Shown here one piece after another: positions 18,899 to 26,939 of a stretch of 64,000 nucleotides of DNA. Origin of the DNA: Nostoc sp. CENA543 (GTDB taxonomy: Bacteria > Cyanobacteriota > Cyanobacteriia > Cyanobacteriales > Nostocaceae); the NCBI RefSeq assembly GCF_002896875.1, contig NZ_CP023278.1, positions 2,232,001 through 2,296,000 on the forward strand. The letters run 5' to 3'. The notes beneath the pieces were generated by a model that saw only the letters and a program-made list of their open reading frames with translations, did no database searches and was not told the origin of the DNA. The position numbers and the translations under genes are program-made. Position 1 is the stretch's first letter; each line of letters begins with the position of its first letter.

Positions 18899-19444
18899 TT
18901 ACCCTAATAAGCCTAAAATTCGTTGTAATTCTCCACAAGCAGTTTGAAGTGATGGAGGTGCATTAGCCTCTAAATTACCCTGACGACATTGATTTGCTAA
19001 ATTCTCAACATCAGGTTTACAAACTGATTCTGCTTTGGGAAATTTTGCATATACTTTTTCCTCGTCAACAGTTTCTCCCTGTAAATGATGTATCCATGTT
19101 TCGATATTTCTCTTAGGTATAAATATTGCTATGGCTTCATGAGGTTGACGAGGTTGTTGTTCATTTTCAGTTAGTGCGTTATCTAATTGTTTCAGCCGAG
19201 ACTCTACTGTTTGAGTGTCTGCATCAATTACCACAATTAACATTCCTGAAAGATAATTTTTGCTGCGGAATGCTTTTACCTCTGCTGCATAGCTTTCTCT
19301 GACAAATTGCTCTCCTGCGCCTTGTGGACATATTTTCGTTCTAATATTCCCTGTAAACCCTCTTTGTCTGAGAAAGTAACGAGCAAAAACTTCTTGTTGT
19401 CTATCCTCACACAAAATCATGATCTGAATTCTACGCTGACTCAT
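18899..19444 (-). CDS. Small TOPRIM-like protein paired with AAA ATPase (putative nuclease)
   Basis: This 181-residue protein carries an acidic site after the first strand (IQIMILCEDRQQEVFARYFL, Glu13), an Asp-x-Asp after a hydrophobic strand (LIVVIDADTQT, about 68-78) and a conserved-looking IFIPKRNIETWIHHL. Glu plus DxD spacing is what TOPRIM domains of OLD-type nucleases and of the DUF4276-like group show. The start overlaps the ATPase gene by 14 bp, so the two are translationally coupled. By analogy with OLD and Gabija systems, where a TOPRIM nuclease works with an ABC-like ATPase, a nuclease role is inferred; it is not shown. Confidence 0.65.
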   Translation of the reverse strand: MSQRRIQIMILCEDRQQEVFARYFLRQRGFTGNIRTKICPQGAGEQFVRESYAAEVKAFRSKNYLSGMLIVVIDADTQTVESRLKQLDNALTENEQQPRQPHEAIAIFIPKRNIETWIHHLQGETVDEEKVYAKFPKAESVCKPDVENLANQCRQGNLEANAPPSLQTACGELQRILGLLG

Positions 19445-20549
19445 GCAGCCATCCCCGTGCGATTAATTCTGAAATTTGTAGTCCAGTATTTTCAGCATTT
19501 TCATTACTAATTTTTCTCACCCGCACAGGTGCATTACTCTGACGCTCAAACCAATAACCGATAGGTGATACTAGCAAATAATTCATCAGTTCTGGATGGT
19601 GAGATATGAGTAAAGCCTGCATTTTTTGTTCACTACAAAAATCATACAGTTGAGTTAACCAAGGTTGAATTTCTGGCAGTGCTAAAAAGTTCTCCGGTTC
19701 ATCTATACATAATGTATAGTCTTCAGATTGAGTACCATAAATCAGTGTATAGAGAGCAAGTAATACTTTTTGTCCGTCTGATAATTCCCAAAAGTAATAC
19801 TCAAGTGGTTTTTCTGTATCATAACTAGATTTAAATTTCAGTTTCAAAGCACGGTCTTGCTCACTAAATTGTTCAAATCTAAAACTTAAAAATCCTTCTA
19901 AAACATTTTGCAAAATATTGATAATTTCGTAAGATTTACCTTGATCTTGGGAAATATATCTGTACCAAGACACAAAATTTTCCATTTTATAATTCAGTAT
20001 TCTTTCTTCTTGCTTACTACTTCCATTCATCAATGTAGGAGTAATTTGTACAATAACAAGTCTTTCGATACGGTATTTAAACCAGGTTGTTTTTGTATTT
20101 TCCTGACTTGGTTGTAGTAAAGATAAAACTGATTGTGAAAAATTAAATGGATATTTTGGACTAGGTAAGTAATCATCATTAAAAATTTCTACTTCGCCTG
20201 CGTCGTATTTTATTAATGGGTGCTGATCAAACCATAAACGTTCATAGTGAATATGGGGTTTGTTTTGAGTATATGCAATAGCTAGCTCATATTTATATGT
20301 TCCATGATTTCCTACTATTTCTAACTCAAAACGCTGAATAGGTAATTTCTGCCAACGAGTACATTCAAAAAAATTGAAAAGTCCTTCTATTTGATACCCG
20401 CCAACTATAAAAAGTTGCAGTCTCCGTAAAGCTTCAAATACCGTCGATTTACCTGAACCATTGCCACCAAGTAAGAGATTAATTGAGTCAAAATTAATTT
20501 CAAAATTCACTAAGCATCGAAAGTTATCAATATAAATTCGCTTTAACAT
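19431..20549 (-). CDS. AAA family ATPase (SMC/ABC-like, OLD type without nuclease domain)
   Basis: This 372-residue P-loop ATPase begins LKRIYIDNFRCLVNFEINF, the usual N-terminus of RecF/SMC/OLD-like ATPases. The Walker A motif is GGNGSGKST (28-36), an ABC-signature-like ELSDGQKVLLALY lies near 262-275, Walker B is YTLCIDEPENFLA, and the switch His region is LLISHHPELMNYL. The middle part is the long insertion expected in place of a coiled coil. It starts 16 bp after the toxin gene and overlaps the TOPRIM-like gene, so four genes form one unit. Anti-phage or DNA-quality-control function is inferred. Confidence 0.85.
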   Translation of the reverse strand: MLKRIYIDNFRCLVNFEINFDSINLLLGGNGSGKSTVFEALRRLQLFIVGGYQIEGLFNFFECTRWQKLPIQRFELEIVGNHGTYKYELAIAYTQNKPHIHYERLWFDQHPLIKYDAGEVEIFNDDYLPSPKYPFNFSQSVLSLLQPSQENTKTTWFKYRIERLVIVQITPTLMNGSSKQEERILNYKMENFVSWYRYISQDQGKSYEIINILQNVLEGFLSFRFEQFSEQDRALKLKFKSSYDTEKPLEYYFWELSDGQKVLLALYTLIYGTQSEDYTLCIDEPENFLALPEIQPWLTQLYDFCSEQKMQALLISHHPELMNYLLVSPIGYWFERQSNAPVRVRKISNENAENTGLQISELIARGWLHESA

Positions 20550-20565
20550 GGATTTTCCCCTTTAT

Positions 20566-20937
20566 CTACAATTCTTCATCTGTATCCACAGATTTTTCAT
20601 ACTCAGCAATGAATCTTCTAATATCGTCGGCTGCAATATCAGTTTGTTCAGATTTAGAATAAATAGTCAGCAAAATAATTCCCTTTGCTGTTTTTACATA
20701 GTAAATGAGACGATAGCCGCCGCTTTTACCTTTTTGAATGTCAGTATTTCGTACTCGTAATTTAAAAACTTCATAGCCAATTCCAGATATCTGCTCTCCT
20801 GGTAATTCTCCCTGTTCAAGTTGTGTAATTACAGGTTTTATATCATTACGAATACTGCGATATTTTTTAGCCAGAGTACGTAAATTGCGATTGAAAGTTG
20901 GTGTAGCCTCAACTTTAATCAATGGTTGCTCAGACAT
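20566..20937 (-). CDS. relE: Type II toxin, RelE/ParE family
   Basis: This 123-residue basic protein has the RelE/ParE core: an N-terminal helix pair (FNRNLRTLAKKYRSIRNDI), then strands with YEVFKLRVRNTDIQKGKSGG and YRLIYYVKTAKGIILLTIYSK. RelE-type toxins cleave mRNA at the ribosome. It overlaps the upstream antitoxin gene by 8 bp, the usual arrangement for toxin-antitoxin pairs. The C-terminal acidic tail (EKSVDTDEEL) is longer than in most RelE proteins. It is followed at 16 bp by the AAA ATPase, which is unusual. Confidence 0.8.
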   Translation of the reverse strand: MSEQPLIKVEATPTFNRNLRTLAKKYRSIRNDIKPVITQLEQGELPGEQISGIGYEVFKLRVRNTDIQKGKSGGYRLIYYVKTAKGIILLTIYSKSEQTDIAADDIRRFIAEYEKSVDTDEEL

Positions 20938-21175
20938 TCTCCAATCCTTCCCAAAGTTGAGTTACAGGGATTGTTTGTCCTGTCATAGCTTCATGCCAAG
21001 CTTGACGGAAATCTTCTACAATGTCTGCTTGAAATTGTTCTGGTTGATCTATTTCTGCTATTTCAGGAATAAGAACAATTACTTCAACGCGACTATTTTT
21101 ATCCGTCATTAAGGGATGATCTAAAGTAAGTTGCCCATTTTCATCAATGGTTGCCATGACTTTAACTGCTTTCAT
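20930..21175 (-). CDS. relN: Type II antitoxin, RelN-like
   Basis: This 81-residue acidic protein starts MKAVKVMATIDENGQLTLDHPL, a short beta-strand region typical of RelN-type cyanobacterial antitoxins, and continues with an acidic helical part (EIDQPEQFQADIVEDFRQAWHEA) that would wrap the toxin. It is the first gene of the four-gene minus-strand unit and is divergent from the metal ATPase gene. Antitoxins of this kind often repress their own promoter; no clear operator was picked out in the 170-bp gap apart from the ATPase palindrome. Confidence 0.75.
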   Translation of the reverse strand: MKAVKVMATIDENGQLTLDHPLMTDKNSRVEVIVLIPEIAEIDQPEQFQADIVEDFRQAWHEAMTGQTIPVTQLWEGLENV

Positions 21176-21284
21176 AGGTACTCCAGTTTTTTGAGATTAC
21201 CAGTATTAATCTAATTTAATTTTCCCTATGGTTAACCAAATAATTGGTTTGGAGAAGGAAGATTGAAGTTTTTCTATCCATCCT

Positions 21285-21308
21285 CTTGACATTAACATCA
21301 ATGTCAAG
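21285..21308. promoter_or_regulatory. Palindromic operator in P-type ATPase promoter (MerR-like layout)
   Basis: CTTGACATT (21285-21293) and AATGTCAAG (21300-21308) form a perfect 9-bp inverted repeat with a 6-bp centre. TTGACA (21286-21291) is a consensus -35 within it, and TAGCGT at 21312 is a possible -10 after a long 20-bp spacer. Long-spacer promoters with the palindrome inside the spacer region are typical of MerR-family metal regulators. No MerR gene is seen in the window. Confidence 0.6.
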
Positions 21309-21345
21309 GTTTAGCGTGAGATTAGTTGTCACTGAATCTTCTCTC

Positions 21346-23265
21346 ATGCTTTATCCCCAGCGTTTTAACCAATTCACCCAAGAACACCCAGATACTTTAG
21401 CAGCAATGCTTTGCGGACTGCTGTTATTTTTAGGATGGTTGGCTTTGTCTTTTGGCTGGTTAGGCTTTGCTTTGTTGCTGTTACCTGCGGCTTATATCAT
21501 TGGTGGCTACGAAAGCGCGCGTGAGGGACTAACGACGCTAATTAAAGAAAAAGAACTCGATGTGGATTTGCTGATGATTGTGGCGGCTTTGGGTGCGGCT
21601 ACGTTGGGTTTATGGCGCAGGGAATATCATTTAATTATTGATGGTGCAATTTTAATTCTCATTTTTGCTATTAGTGGCGCACTAGAAGGTTACGCCATGC
21701 GGCGCACCGAAAGAAGTATCCGCAGTTTGATGAGTTTGACACCAGATACAGCTACAGTGTTACAGCAGGGAGAAGAAACCACTGTTCCCATTAACCAGTT
21801 GCAAGTCGGTGATGAAATCATTGTGAAACCTGGGGAATTGATTCCCACCGACGGGATGATTGTTTCTGGTTACAGTACCATCAACCAAGCCGCAATTACT
21901 GGGGAATCTTTACCTGTAGAAAAAACGGTGGGGGAGGAAGTGTTTGCGGGAACACTTAACGGTTACGGTGCATTGCAACTGAAGTTACACAAACCCGCCT
22001 CTAGCAGTTTAATTCAGCGTGTGATTCGCTTGGTAGAACAAGCCCAAACGGAAGCACCCCCTTCTCAGGAATTTATCGAACGCTTAGAGAAAGGATATGC
22101 CAAGGTAATTGTCATAGCTGGGTTATTATTGGCAACTTTACCGCCGTTTGTGTGGGGTTGGGACTGGGAAACTACTATTTACCGCGCACTGACTTTCCTG
22201 GTAGTGGCTTCTCCTTGTGCATTAATGGCGGCGATTATGCCCACTTTATTATCAGGGATTGCCAACGGTGCAAAACAAGGGATTTTATTTAAAAATGGCG
22301 CGCAGTTGGAAAAAATGGGGAAAGTTAGAGCGATCGCCTTCGATAAAACTGGTACTCTAACTACAGGACAAGTCCAAGTATCTCAAGTTTTGACGACTGG
22401 TGAATATTCCCCAGAAAACGTTTTAACAGCCGCCGCAGCTTTAGAATCTTCTTCCGAACACCCCATTGCCCAAGCAATTGTACAAGCAGCTAGTGATTTC
22501 GACTGGGTGCGCGCCACTGAAGTGCAAGCTATCCCAGGACAGGGTATTTTTGGTACAGTTAGTAACCAAACTGTGATTGTGGGGAATGTGTCTTTCTTAC
22601 AGCAATATGTAACTCAGTTACCAGAGGAATTACAAGCAAAAGCCACATTTTGGGAAGAACAGGGTAATACTGTAGTTTGGGTAGCACAAGCCCAGGAAGT
22701 TGGTTATGCGGTGATGGGTGCGATCGCTCTAGCTGATACCATTAGACCAGAAGCAGCTAATACAATTGCCCAATTGCGGCAACTGGGCATAGAACAAATT
22801 GTGATGATTACCGGTGATAATGAACGTACAGCCCGTAGTGTCGCCCAACAGATAGGCATTGATCAAGTATTTGCTGAACTTTTACCTGAAGATAAATTAG
22901 ATGTAATTCGCAGTTTGCAGAAAAAATATCACACAGTAGCGATGGTAGGAGATGGGATTAATGATGCACCAGCTTTAGCACAAGCTTCTGTAGGGGTGGC
23001 AATGGGTGCAGTGGGTAGTGATGTCGCCTTAGAAACCGCAGATATAGTATTAATGGCAGACAGACTAGAAAAAATGACCACAGCAATTAAATTAGGCAGG
23101 CGATCGCAGAGTATAGTTAAACAAAATGTAGTCATTGCTTTAGGCTTTATCGGCTTACTTTTAGTAGGTAACTTCCTCGGAAACGTTAACCTCCCCATCG
23201 GTGTAATTGGTCATGAAGGTTCTACAGTGTTAGTAACGCTGAGTGGATTACGACTACTGAAATGA
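21346..23265 (+). CDS. P1B-4 type heavy-metal-exporting P-type ATPase (Co/Zn/Fe class)
   Basis: This 639-residue transporter starts at ATG 21346. The open frame extends to 21244 but would cover the palindromic promoter, so the downstream ATG is preferred. Motifs: TGES in the actuator domain, SPCALMAAIMP in the metal-binding helix (SPC in place of CPC), phosphorylation site DKTGTLT, TGDN, GDGINDAPAL, and HEGST in the last helix. SPC plus HEG(S/G)T and no N-terminal metal-binding domain define the P1B-4 subgroup, linked to Co2+, Zn2+ or Fe2+ export. The stop overlaps the next start (ATGA). Confidence 0.9.
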   Translation: MLYPQRFNQFTQEHPDTLAAMLCGLLLFLGWLALSFGWLGFALLLLPAAYIIGGYESAREGLTTLIKEKELDVDLLMIVAALGAATLGLWRREYHLIIDGAILILIFAISGALEGYAMRRTERSIRSLMSLTPDTATVLQQGEETTVPINQLQVGDEIIVKPGELIPTDGMIVSGYSTINQAAITGESLPVEKTVGEEVFAGTLNGYGALQLKLHKPASSSLIQRVIRLVEQAQTEAPPSQEFIERLEKGYAKVIVIAGLLLATLPPFVWGWDWETTIYRALTFLVVASPCALMAAIMPTLLSGIANGAKQGILFKNGAQLEKMGKVRAIAFDKTGTLTTGQVQVSQVLTTGEYSPENVLTAAAALESSSEHPIAQAIVQAASDFDWVRATEVQAIPGQGIFGTVSNQTVIVGNVSFLQQYVTQLPEELQAKATFWEEQGNTVVWVAQAQEVGYAVMGAIALADTIRPEAANTIAQLRQLGIEQIVMITGDNERTARSVAQQIGIDQVFAELLPEDKLDVIRSLQKKYHTVAMVGDGINDAPALAQASVGVAMGAVGSDVALETADIVLMADRLEKMTTAIKLGRRSQSIVKQNVVIALGFIGLLLVGNFLGNVNLPIGVIGHEGSTVLVTLSGLRLLK

Positions 23266-24401
23266 AAACCTATGATTGGATTGTAGTTGGTGGGGGAATT
23301 ACAGGCGCGACACTCGCCTACGAATTAGTCAAAGTCGGTTTGAGTGTGCTGCTATTAGAAAAAGACACAATTCCAGACAATGCTACCCGCTACAGCTATG
23401 GAGGATTGGCTTATTGGTCTGGTAGTACACCACTTACTCGTCAATTATGCCAAGAAGCGATCGCACGTTATCAAGTTTTGTCTTCCGAGTTAGACGCTGA
23501 TATTGAGTTGCGAGAGTTAGACTTATTACTCACCATTGCAGCCGGCAGTGACCCCCAAGCCACGGCTGCATTGTATACTCATTGTGCCACACCACCGCGT
23601 TTAATCAGTGTCTCAGATGCTCGTGAGTTAGAACCATTACTCAATCAAGATGCAATTTCCGGTGCTTTAACAGTTAAACACGGACATATCCACCCTCAAA
23701 AAACCGCACAAGCTTATATTCAGGCATTTTTACGGCGTGGTGGAGAAATGCAAATCGCTGAAGTTGTGCAAATTTTCTCAGGTGGTGTCAAAACAACTAC
23801 TACAAGTTACTACTGTGCAAATGTAGTGGTGTGTGCGGGAGGAATCAGCCGTCAGTTATTAAAAAATGCCGGAATATCGATAAAAATCTATTTTACCCAT
23901 GCCGAAATTATCGAAACACCACCCGTAGATTTGCAGTTAAATACTTTAGTAATGCCAGCAAATCTCCAAAGATTTAAATTAGAATCTGCCTCTACAAAAG
24001 ATGATCAATTATGGAATGAATTAGGGAATCAACTATTACCACCGATCTTAGATGCAGGCGCAGTACAATTTCTCGATGGGAGTTTACGCTTAGGTCAAAT
24101 TAGTCGCGCCCTGACAAATCCTCATGCTGCTATAGATGCACAAGATAGCGAAAATTGGTTAAGAAAAAGTATTACTAAGATTTTACCACAATTGGGTAAT
24201 TTACCAGGAATTTGGCATCATTGTTTAGTGGCTTTTAGCAATAATAGTCTACCTTTAATTGGGGCAATTCCAGGGAATGAAAACATTCATATTTTTTCAG
24301 GTTTTAGTAATCCTTTAGTTCTCGTTCCGCCCTTAGCACAGCGATTTGCTCAATTTATTCATGGGCAAACAGATGAGGTAATTTTGCAATTAAATACCTA
24401 A
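23262..24401 (+). CDS. FAD-dependent oxidoreductase (DAO family, glycine-oxidase-like)
   Basis: This 379-residue protein has an N-terminal Rossmann FAD site YDWIVVGGGITGATLAYEL (about 4-22) with LLLEKD at the end of the second strand. A second conserved stretch VVVCAGGISRQLL and a C-terminal FSGFSNPLVLVPPLAQ complete the D-amino-acid/glycine oxidase (DAO) fold. The ATG overlaps the ATPase stop by 4 bp, so the two are translated together. The substrate is unknown; an amine or amino acid is likely from the family. Confidence 0.85.
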   Translation: MKTYDWIVVGGGITGATLAYELVKVGLSVLLLEKDTIPDNATRYSYGGLAYWSGSTPLTRQLCQEAIARYQVLSSELDADIELRELDLLLTIAAGSDPQATAALYTHCATPPRLISVSDARELEPLLNQDAISGALTVKHGHIHPQKTAQAYIQAFLRRGGEMQIAEVVQIFSGGVKTTTTSYYCANVVVCAGGISRQLLKNAGISIKIYFTHAEIIETPPVDLQLNTLVMPANLQRFKLESASTKDDQLWNELGNQLLPPILDAGAVQFLDGSLRLGQISRALTNPHAAIDAQDSENWLRKSITKILPQLGNLPGIWHHCLVAFSNNSLPLIGAIPGNENIHIFSGFSNPLVLVPPLAQRFAQFIHGQTDEVILQLNT

Positions 24402-24415
24402 AGTTTTTATTCCTA

Positions 24416-24451
24416 TTGACTATGAATAAATAGTACGTACAATTATACGTA
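24416..24451 (+). promoter_or_regulatory. Promoter and paired TACGTA sites before Phd-type antitoxin gene
   Basis: TTGACT (24416-24421) and TACAAT (24438-24443) are spaced by 16 bp and fit a sigma-70-type promoter. Two self-complementary TACGTA hexamers (24434-24439, 24446-24451) surround the -10, a likely place for an autorepressing antitoxin to bind. The ATG follows 8 bp later. Confidence 0.5.
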
Positions 24452-24458
24452 GTAACTT

Positions 24459-24968
24459 ATGAGTATCAGCCATTCAGTATTGGCTGAAAACGCAGAATCT
24501 ATGATTCTAGGAAATTTTGGTAATATTTACTCAGATGAGCTAATTACTGCTACTGAGTTAAACCGTCAGCCAGGGCGAGTTCTAGACAAAGCGTTGGAAC
24601 ACCCAGTGACAATTACTCGTAATGATCAGTCTTTTGCGTTGCTGCGTCGCGAGGAAGTAACTTCTCTTATCAAGGCGGCTACTCAAAGTAAAGCTGTCTT
24701 TGAAGCATTAACTGTTGCTTTTTCTCTGTTATTAGGCAAAGAAATTAACTGTGAACATCCCTATAGATGGTTGAATGTGTTTGATGCCGATGAATTACAA
24801 GAGTTTATTCAGGAACTAAGTGAGGCTTTTAGGTTAATAGATTCTTCAACCACAGCATGGGAGAGAATTGACGCAATTATCCATGAATGGCATGAAAGTG
24901 CAATTGCGATTTCTAGCCCTAAATTAGCAGCAGCTTTTAGTGCTGAAACAAGTATTTTACGTTCCTGA
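24459..24968 (+). CDS. Phd/YefM-like antitoxin, extended
   Basis: This 169-residue protein contains a Phd/YefM-like segment at about 28-72 (ELITATELNRQPGRVLDKAL, HPVTITRNDQSFALLRREEV), the part that binds DNA in these antitoxins. The extra C-terminal ~95 residues are helical and acidic with no family I recognise. Normal Phd proteins are about 80-90 residues, so this is a long variant. The downstream frame overlaps its 3' end by 29 bp, as toxin genes often do, but that frame looks damaged. Confidence 0.7.
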   Translation: MSISHSVLAENAESMILGNFGNIYSDELITATELNRQPGRVLDKALEHPVTITRNDQSFALLRREEVTSLIKAATQSKAVFEALTVAFSLLLGKEINCEHPYRWLNVFDADELQEFIQELSEAFRLIDSSTTAWERIDAIIHEWHESAIAISSPKLAAAFSAETSILRS

Positions 24969-25191
24969 TTCTCAACACTTGAAAGTCGTTGTTTACTATG
25001 CAGAAAAGCATCTAAATCCTGCACCCACACCAGCCCTAAAAAACCGGTTTTCTGAACGAAAGATTAATGTTTCTAAGCTGAGGGATTTGCAAGAAACCCG
25101 GTTTTTAACCCTGGTGCAAGAGTACATCTGCACTCAACTCCGCGTACCTAACCTGCGGGAACACCTAACAGAAAATGCGTTAAAAAATTAA
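24940..25191 (+). pseudogene. Possible toxin remnant or spurious frame overlapping the antitoxin gene
   Basis: An 83-residue frame starts at GTG 24940 inside the antitoxin gene (VLKQVFYVPDSQHLKVVVYY). Its first ~28 residues look coding, but from about 25038 the frame passes through an inverted-repeat hairpin typical of intergenic DNA. It may be what is left of a partner toxin interrupted by the repeat. No known toxin motif is seen, and it could be entirely spurious. Confidence 0.3.
25038..25106. repeat. Inverted repeat, AAACCGGTTTTCT type
   Basis: AAAAAACCGGTTTTCT (25038-25053) and AAGAAACCCGGTTTTT (25091-25106) form an imperfect long stem with a 37-base loop. Repeats with an ACCGGTTT core are familiar from intergenic DNA of Nostoc-like genomes. 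It may also act as a terminator for the antitoxin transcript. Confidence 0.55.
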
Positions 25192-25228
25192 ATATTTAGC
25201 ACAGCTTCACCCAGACATATTATAAAAA

Positions 25229-25978
25229 TTATGAATTACGAATTGCATCTGTAATTTTAAAGTCAAGATTATCTTGACCAATTAAAGTAGAAGCTTCTTG
25301 TAAAAGCTCTTTTTGTTCTTGTTGAATAGCTTCTAATCTCAGGGCAATTTCTGTTAACCTTTGCTGCTTGATTTCATAAATACTTGGTGATTCTTGAGTA
25401 GTTAAGACTATATTATCTGTGATATTTTGATGATGGTTGGCTTTATTAAAAGCTAAATTGAAAATTTTCACTAAAGAGAAGAAGCAAAATTTAAGTGCAG
25501 TTTCAATTAATTTCAATGGTACTTGTAAAAGTGACCAACTGGCTTTTTCAATCAGGCGCATGATGGCTTTAACCATGCTCCAAATCAGAGTTAGAATTAA
25601 TAATAAACCTATTAGACTAAGAATAGGGTGATTTGTAGCCCAATCTAGTATTTGCACCAACCGCCACAATGTTGGGTGTTGTAGCAACCAATCATTAAAA
25701 GCAGAGGTAATACCTTCTGTGGGATTTAACAAAGCTGTTTGCATATTTTTCGCTGTCATCACCTGAAAATCTTCAGCAGTTTGCCAACTTTGATGGATTT
25801 TTTGTGTCACTGCATCAATAGTATGATTAGTTGTAGTTTGAGCAGTTTCTTGGAGAGATTGTCCCCACATTTTTACTGAACTATGCCAAAATGTGATGTT
25901 TTGATTCACAGTATCTTTTGCTGTTTGCCACTGTTGCCAAACACTATCCGATAATTTGGTATATATTGTCAGATCCAT
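25229..25978 (-). CDS. Hypothetical membrane protein with coiled-coil ends
   Basis: This 249-residue protein is read from ATG 25978; an in-frame TTG 18 bases upstream is less likely. The N-terminal ~100 residues are amphipathic helix rich in Gln, Thr and Trp (WQQWQTAKDTVNQNITFWH). One strong hydrophobic segment follows (about 118-140, HPILSLIGLLLILTLIW) and perhaps a second (about 165-180). The C-terminal part is a Gln/Glu-rich coiled coil (RLTEIALRLEAIQQEQKELL). I recognise no family. Confidence 0.6.
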   Translation of the reverse strand: MDLTIYTKLSDSVWQQWQTAKDTVNQNITFWHSSVKMWGQSLQETAQTTTNHTIDAVTQKIHQSWQTAEDFQVMTAKNMQTALLNPTEGITSAFNDWLLQHPTLWRLVQILDWATNHPILSLIGLLLILTLIWSMVKAIMRLIEKASWSLLQVPLKLIETALKFCFFSLVKIFNLAFNKANHHQNITDNIVLTTQESPSIYEIKQQRLTEIALRLEAIQQEQKELLQEASTLIGQDNLDFKITDAIRNS

Positions 25979-26104
25979 AAGCAATTGAAGTTTCAAACTG
26001 CAAAATTACCCAGTCCCTCCCTCATACCCATTACCCAAGATTTGCTGAGGTTGAATCATATCTCTGTAGGCTACGATGTGGCATAAGTATTTATTCGCTG
26101 ACTT

Positions 26105-26530
26105 ATGTTTAAAAAATTGCCAGTTGTATTAGTAGCAGCTACCCTGTTAGTAACATCATTGGGTGATTCTCATACCAGTTTAGCTGGAACTTGTGCCTCT
26201 AATTGTGGCCCACGTCCCCTTCAGTTTACACCTGGTCAGCGTATCCGCTTAGAAGTAGTTAATAACACTTCTAATATTGTAGAATTGGAAAGAATTCAAG
26301 GTTATAGACCTATTCCTCTACGACCAGGACAAAAATTACAATTTTCACAGGAAGACAATACACAGCAAAATCTTTCCCTGGTTTTCTGGGATGAAACAGG
26401 TTCGGCTTTGCAGGCTGTTGTCTCTAAACCGAATTTAGCCACATTACGCGTAGAGATTCGTCCGACTTGGCGTTATCCAGGCGATCGCTCTGTCTATATA
26501 CTTAATGATGGTCGCGTCAGTGTGTTTTAA
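26105..26530 (+). CDS. Conserved hypothetical exported protein
   Basis: This 141-residue protein has a signal peptide (MFKKLPVVLVAATLLVTSLG) and a small, probably all-beta mature domain. A Cys pair near the mature N-terminus (GTCASNCGPRP) could form a disulphide in the periplasm. Other visible parts are FTPGQRIRLEVVNNTSNIVE and RYPGDRSVYILNDGRVSVF. No family is recognised. It is followed after 9 bp by the monooxygenase-like gene on the same strand. Confidence 0.65.
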   Translation: MFKKLPVVLVAATLLVTSLGDSHTSLAGTCASNCGPRPLQFTPGQRIRLEVVNNTSNIVELERIQGYRPIPLRPGQKLQFSQEDNTQQNLSLVFWDETGSALQAVVSKPNLATLRVEIRPTWRYPGDRSVYILNDGRVSVF

Positions 26531-26539
26531 ACCTAACCT

Positions 26540-26836
26540 ATGATTTTGGAAGCCGTAATGCTCTATGTTAAACATGGCATGGAGCAAGATTTTGAAGGTG
26601 CTTTCCAGGAAGCCTCAAACATTATTGCATCGATGAATGGTTACATCTCCCATGAACTGCATAAGTGTTTAGAAGTAAAAGGTAAGTATTTATTACTGGT
26701 AAGATGGACGAATTTAGAAGCGCATACCATCGGCTTTAGAAATTCTCCTGAATATCAGCAATGGAAACAACTCCTGCACCATTTTTATGAGCCATTTCCC
26801 ACAGTAGAACACTTTGAACCGATTGTCATAAGGTAA
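26540..26836 (+). CDS. Antibiotic biosynthesis monooxygenase (ABM) domain protein
   Basis: This 98-residue protein matches the ferredoxin-like ABM fold: MILEAVMLYVKHGMEQDFE, a helix with FQEASNIIASMNGYISHEL, KYLLLVRWTNLEAHTIGF and SPEYQQWKQLLHHFYEPF. Small ABM proteins act as dimers in oxidation of aromatic compounds or haem handling, and many have no known substrate. It lies between an exported protein gene and recJ. Confidence 0.8.
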   Translation: MILEAVMLYVKHGMEQDFEGAFQEASNIIASMNGYISHELHKCLEVKGKYLLLVRWTNLEAHTIGFRNSPEYQQWKQLLHHFYEPFPTVEHFEPIVIR

Positions 26837-26939
26837 AGGTTTGGTAAGATTTTGAGAGGAATCAAAGGGGTCAAGCTAATATAAGCTTCTCCTCTTTAAA
26901 TTATGTGTTAATAGTTAATGGCTGATAGCCAATAGCTCA

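Noticed and set aside
21244-21345. Upstream extension of the P-type ATPase frame
   Set aside because: It contains the palindromic promoter, and the extra residues are not typical of P1B-4 proteins.
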